Part shown: positions 59,681 through 64,000 of the stretch, in pieces
Layout: each line of letters opens with the position of its first letter
How positions within the stretch are numbered: position 1 is the first letter of the stretch
Source of the DNA: Bedellia somnulentella
Taxonomy: Eukaryota > Arthropoda > Insecta > Lepidoptera > Bedelliidae
Reading direction: 5' to 3'
NCBI GenBank assembly: GCA_963576735.1
Contig: OY755178.1
Span: 12,214,001-12,278,000, forward strand
Length of the DNA stretch: 64,000 nucleotides
Notes under the pieces: generated by a model
Told to the model about the DNA's origin: nothing
The model's input: the letters and a program-made list of their open reading frames with translations, nothing else
Databases searched by the model: none
Position numbers and translations under genes: made by a program

Positions 59681-59928
59681 GCCGTGTAGTGCCGGCTTAG
59701 AATGTCGCTGCCCCTTTCTACCCACGGGTGTCGTAAGAGGCGACTAAGGGTATTGGGGTATTTTATTGGATTTTTGGGCGATGCGGTTGGAGACCCATCA
59801 CCAAAAACCTTTATTTTTAACATTTTTCCCCACTCAACTTCCAAAAGTGGCTGAGGAATTTATAATTCCTTAGCTTAGCTACCCCTTCTAGGGAAATATA
59901 GCCGTGAGTATATGTATGTATGTATGTC
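59681..59928 (+). mobile_element. F1 element, subfamily B, full length
   Basis: TGCCGTGTAGTGCCGGC start, GTGAGTATATGTATG end, closely matching 55928-56178. Confidence 0.85.
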
Positions 59929-59934
59929 TACATA

Positions 59935-60115
59935 TACTCACGTCATTAGTTCCCATTGGGGTAGGTAGAGATTATCAATCATCAATTCGTAGGATCCTGG
60001 CGAACCTCTCGAGCTTCATTGACATTCATCAACCTATTCATATATGCCCATTTATTGTTTAGACTTCGAACGCCTGCCTTTTTGAGTATAGTGAGCCTAT
60101 TTTCTATTTGATTTA
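59935..60115 (-). mobile_element. 3' fragment of the non-LTR family, reverse orientation
   Basis: Read on the - strand it ends CTACCCCAATGGGAAC and a GTGAGTATATG tail, and includes the AAAGGCAGGCGTTCGAAGT stretch. It abuts the F1 copy at 59.7-59.9 kb tail to tail. Confidence 0.75.
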
Positions 60116-61068
60116 ATGGGTACGTGGTCATCCACTACTGACGCTACTTTCCATAATCCACATTACTTCCAGTAATCCTTTTTGGTATTTGGTCTATATA
60201 AGTTCCGTTTATTAGAATAATACTACATGATATCCTTGGAATTTTTTAATTCAACTGATTCGTATCATAATGTAGCTTGGAGCTGGATACAACTATATAA
60301 TATTTTTTACCGTAAAAAGTCGATTTGTCATGCTTCCAACTACGCTTCAAAATTTTAGATATACTCAAAATAGAGCAATATGCATGTTCCAAAAAATTAT
60401 AAACATACACGCGATCAATAATAAAAAAAACATATGTTTGAAAGCAAACTGACGATAAGAGACATATAACACAAACACTGAAAGTAATGTCAGCATGGAA
60501 AATATAGTTTGTAGTACAACCGAAAGGAATGAACAGACTGATAAATTATAACGAACATCGGTAAGTTCAAAGGATCTTTCCAAGTGTCGACGGGACCTAA
60601 CGCCATCATCACTAAGAATGGACTTAAGACACTATACTGTGCTCATTATATAATTGTAGACTCAACAATCAAGAAAGAATGTAAAATTTTAAACAAATTT
60701 AGTTAAAATGTACGTGCGGTGTTCATTACGCAGTGCGAAAGAAAGTTTTATTTGCACATTGATTTTACGTCATAAGCTGAAATTGTAAACAGCGATTTTC
60801 AACGCACTGTAATGTAGTCACATTCTCAAAATGTGGAATATATGATTACCACACATGTTTTATTATTGAAAAAATGTGTGGTAAAATAAACTCAAGGTTA
60901 TGAGCCGAAAAGCCGGTACCTAGAAAATATATAGTGAGATTAAGGTTATTTATTGAAAAAAAACCTACCATCCAACAACAGGTGGTGACTAAGTACTCTC
61001 TTAAGGATAGTCCTATGTAGTACTATACAGCTAAAATATGACTAATTGTAAATTTTTTATATAAGAGA

Positions 61069-62385
61069 GTTAAGAATGAGGTTAAGAAGAAAATAGAAAA
61101 GAAAAAGCGTGATCTGATAGAATGGTGTGAGAGGAAACTCTCTGATAATTTCCGGAATAACCAAAAGTTGTTCTGGAAATATATCCGGAAAGAAAAGGGA
61201 GTTTCCCAAAAAACGAGAGTGAATGTTGTGAGAGATGAACAGGGTGAATTGGCGACGGATGAAAGTAGTATAAGACGAGTATGGAAGAACTATTTTGAGG
61301 GACTCTTTGAAAAAGAGGATTCATCCATTTCTTCGCCAATCAGCAGTAATGTTGATTGGAACGACGTTATGGGTGACTTTAGTGACAGTGAGATCAGTAT
61401 GGAAGAAATAATGAAAGCAATGAAAAGTATGAAACTAGAAAAAGCGGCAGGGTATGTCAGGATAAACACTGAAATGCTGAGGGCTGGTAAAGGGGTGGTG
61501 GCTTCCTGGTTGTACTTCCTTTTCCAAAAATGCTGGTCGAGTGGCAAAGTGCCACAAGACTGGTGCAAAGCGGTAATTGTGCCTTTATATAAAGGAAAGG
61601 GGTCACACCAGGAGGCTAGAAACTACCGTGGAATTAGCCTACTCAGCATTGTCGGTAAATTGTATGCAAAGGTTTTGATTGAAAGAGTGATGAATGAAAC
61701 GGATGATAAAATTTGGGATGTGCAAGCAGGATTTAGAAAGGGAATGGGATGTATGGACCAAATCTTCTCTTTAAGGAGCATCACCGAAAAGTTCTTAGCT
61801 AAGAACCGAAAGGTGTATTGCTCCTTCATTGATTTAGAGAAGGCGTATGATAGGGTGGTAAGAAAGTGTTTATGGGAGGTGTTATCCAAGTTCGGCTTGG
61901 GGAGCCAACTTATACGTGCACTGGTATCACTCTATGAGGATTCCAGTGCATGTGTGAGAGTAAACGGGGAAAATACTGACTGGTTCGGGATCTCTCGGGG
62001 TGTCCGACAGGGTTGTGTAGCTTCCCCGTGGCTCTTCAATTTGTTCATGGATGACTGTTTAACAGAGTTGCCTGAAAGTGATTATGGATTGAGAATGGGT
62101 GGATTCATCATTAAATGCCTCTTATATGCCGACGATCAAGTGCTACTTGCATCATCGGTGGAAGAGCTGCAAGAGATGATGAATATTGCATGTGCGTCTT
62201 TTGAAAAAAAGGGAATGAGGGTGAATGTGGATAAAACAAAAACTATGGTTTTTGAGAGAGAGGTGAATATGACCGAATGCGTGATTGAGATTAATGGTAA
62301 GAAAGTGGAACAAGTGAAAGAGTTTGTATATTTGGGAAGTTTGTTTACTAGGGATGGAAAGTGTGATGAATACTGGATAGTCTAA
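61069..62385 (+). pseudogene. Reverse transcriptase fragment of the non-LTR element
   Basis: The open frame begins upstream of the first Met-like codon with VKNEVKKKIEKKKRDLIEWC. RT motifs in order: KAVIVPLYKGKG, RNYRGISLL, QAGFRKGMGCMDQIF, CSFIDLEKAYDRV, SRGVRQGCVASPWLFN, and the catalytic YADD at 62125-62136. The usual AAGxDGI motif reads AAGYVRI, suggesting damage. The frame ends early at 62385: compared with the copy at 29.1 kb, a net 43 bases are missing near 62368, which shifts the frame before the C-terminal region. Confidence 0.9.
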
Positions 62386-62906
62386 TGTCTAGTCAGTCGG
62401 TGTCTGAAAAGGCCCGAATGGCTGTGCATGATGCTGTCCTCGTTCCTACGCTTATGTATGGCAGTGAATGTTGGGTGTGGCAGAAGAAGCATGAAAGTAG
62501 AGTGAATGCAGTAGAAATGAGATCCCTCAGAAAAGTGTGTAATGTAAGGTTATGTGATCGTGTGAGGAATGATGTGATTCGTGAAAGGTGTGGTGTAAAA
62601 GATGATATTGTAAGAAAGATAGAAAAAGGAATGTTGAGATGGTTTGGGCACATAGAGAGGATGGATGACAGTAAATTGGTGAAAGAGATATATAGAGCCA
62701 ATGTGGAAGGTAATGTTAGTAGAGGACGACCTCGGAGGACACATTTGGATCAAATAGAAAATGTGCTCAAAAAGGCAGGTGTCCGCAGTATGAAGAATAA
62801 AAGAGCATGTATGAAAAGATTGATGGATGTAAACGAAGCCAGAGAGGTTTGCCAGGATCGTACAAAGTGGCGATCGATAGTCTCTGCCTACCCCAATGGG
62901 AACTAA
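62386..62906 (+). pseudogene. C-terminal part of the same non-LTR ORF, out of frame with the RT
   Basis: Encodes ...[20 protein letters not shown]..., [51 protein letters not shown] and, at the end, [12 protein letters not shown] before TAA. This is the downstream part of the RT ORF, displaced by the 43-base deletion; no separate start is needed. The final SAYPNGN codons overlap the 3' hairpin shared with SINEs. Confidence 0.88.
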
Positions 62907-62940
62907 CGGCGTGAGAATATGTATGTATGTATGTATGTAA

Positions 62941-64000
62941 ATTTTTTGCGATAATCGGTTATACATAACAAAAATTATACATAACAATTCATATTAAAAA
63001 TGACCTTTACTAAATAAGTAAGTTGCACATCGAAGAATTCTCGATTGAAGAAACAAGACTTGAGTGCTAATCGAAAGTCTCTACAAACACGACCGATAGG
63101 AATAATATGATTACTTATAAACTTTTCTTTCAAACATAGTTTTCAAAATTGACTTAAATTAGATAATAAATGTAGATTCACGCCTACACACCTCAAACTC
63201 AAAGGCTAGAAAAAGGGGGCTTCATGAAATCGTTGTGAACTAAATTGCCATCTGCGTCACCACGCCAATCCCAATTTCTGTTAAGTTCTAGCTCCTTTGA
63301 CATAAATCAAGGCAAGAATCTAGCAAAGTCAACTTTAACTGATTCAACGTAGTAATAGAACCCTTTTACATTACTATGATCAACAATGCTTCATATAGAC
63401 ACGTGATTGCATCAAGTTTTAGCACATCTACCAGGTCCAAAGAGCAATTTCGATTTGCTCAGTCCAAAGTTTTTTTAGGTAAGCACTTTTTTTTGTTACT
63501 GAGCAATTAGCAATTTTTTTCACTATAGCAAGATAAGCATAAATTTAGTTATTGATAAACGATTATTAATTTGGTTCGAAACCAACGTTTACCTTAAATA
63601 TAATACATACTCAAGAGACTACCAGTTGCACTTCTTTGTAAAACTGTTTTGTTATTTCTGTAGATATTTTATGTTTGATACGCAATAAAGAGTTTATTAG
63701 CCAATAGACAACCACTGCTAGACATAGGCCTTTTCCAAAAATCTCCACAACGACCGGTCCTCTGCTATACTCATCCATCGGCTTCTCACAACTATTTTAT
63801 ATTCTATTCTAATATAAGAAAGGGGAATAATGAAATATTGATAATTATTGTCGCTATGTATTACAAGCCCTCCACTCGATGAATGAGACTCCTCCTAATG
63901 AGTCGTGATTTAGTCGTCTATATGTATGCAGTCTTAGCGGAAAACGAAGTGTGACACCTGAAGTAAAATGCATTTTCAGAGTAGAGTTTTGGCAACAACG
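62941..64000. other. Right-hand end, no gene seen
   Basis: AT-rich. Only the RTE-type 3' scrap near 63.7 kb and a CAATAAAGAG motif at about 63685 stand out. Confidence 0.6.
63695..63790 (-). mobile_element. RTE-type non-LTR 3' end, reverse
   Basis: Inverse of the 30.3-kb motif: AATAGACAACCACTGCTAGA...CCACAACGACCGGTCC. Degraded. Confidence 0.55.

Larger units (their letters stand above)
53840..61060. other. Intergenic stretch, transposon-rich
   Basis: Apart from the non-LTR scraps, F1 copies and the F4 SINE listed separately, 53840-54640, 55040-55920, 56180-56600, 56960-58260, 58400-59140 and 60130-61060 are AT-rich without a recognisable gene. Short open frames there (for example 57841-58044) have no coding features I trust. 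Confidence 0.6.
61064..62940 (+). mobile_element. Non-LTR retrotransposon, 5'-truncated, RTE-like (clade uncertain)
   Basis: Holds the reverse transcriptase and C-terminal part only; the endonuclease and 5' end are missing, as in aborted target-primed insertion. It ends in CTCTGCCTACCCCAATGGG, GGCGTGA and (TATG)n. The C-terminal [14 protein letters not shown] region with RGRPRR is typical of RTE-like elements without RNase H. At least seven 3' fragments of the same family lie elsewhere in the window. Confidence 0.9.

Overview
This is AT-rich, intron-rich insect DNA, most likely from a butterfly or moth. The reasons are intact Helitron ends of lepidopteran type (TC...CTAG inserted between A and T), a mariner with a D,D34D transposase, several SINE families with TATG-type tails, and arthropod-type inward-rectifier K+ channel exons. 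No protein gene other than two K+ channel genes and transposon genes could be supported.

Layout: (1) 1-11637, + strand: an inward-rectifier potassium channel (Kir/Irk) gene in three exons, entering from the left edge, with a 9.9-kb intron full of short mobile elements. (2) 11638-14575: the gap between two convergent 3' ends. (3) 14576-46170, - strand: a second Kir gene, tail to tail with the first. I reconstruct eight coding exons per transcript from matching splice phases. It has two alternative first coding exons (46.2 kb and 34.5 kb) and a tandem pair of 180-nt exons (27.0 and 26.6 kb) that encode the same segment in two versions. (4) 46.3-64 kb: upstream intergenic DNA made largely of transposons: a mariner with a full-length transposase at 51.5-52.8 kb, a 5'-truncated non-LTR retrotransposon at 61.1-62.9 kb, and SINE, MITE and Helitron pieces.

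The two Kir genes share a phase-2 intron before the N-terminal basic region and a phase-1 intron after the C-terminal core, both at matching positions. They are therefore tandem, inverted paralogues. The + gene has its whole core in one 1058-nt exon; the - gene splits the same region over five exons. By Kir2.1 numbering both have Gln at the pore rectification position (Asp172 in Kir2.1), and the + gene also lacks Glu224, so weak rectification is predicted.

Mobile DNA: element names F1 to F4 are mine. F1 is a ~245-bp element present in about thirty full or partial copies; it begins GCTGTGTAGTGTCGGC or TGCCGTGTAGTGCCGGC. F2 is a ~370-bp tRNA-headed SINE. F1, F2 and the non-LTR retrotransposon at 61-63 kb all end in the same module: CTCTGSCWACCCC, a short loop, GGG, then GCGTGA and a TATG-like tail. 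This points to SINEs that borrow the retrotransposon's machinery through a shared 3' hairpin. F3 and F4 are other tRNA-headed SINEs without that tail.
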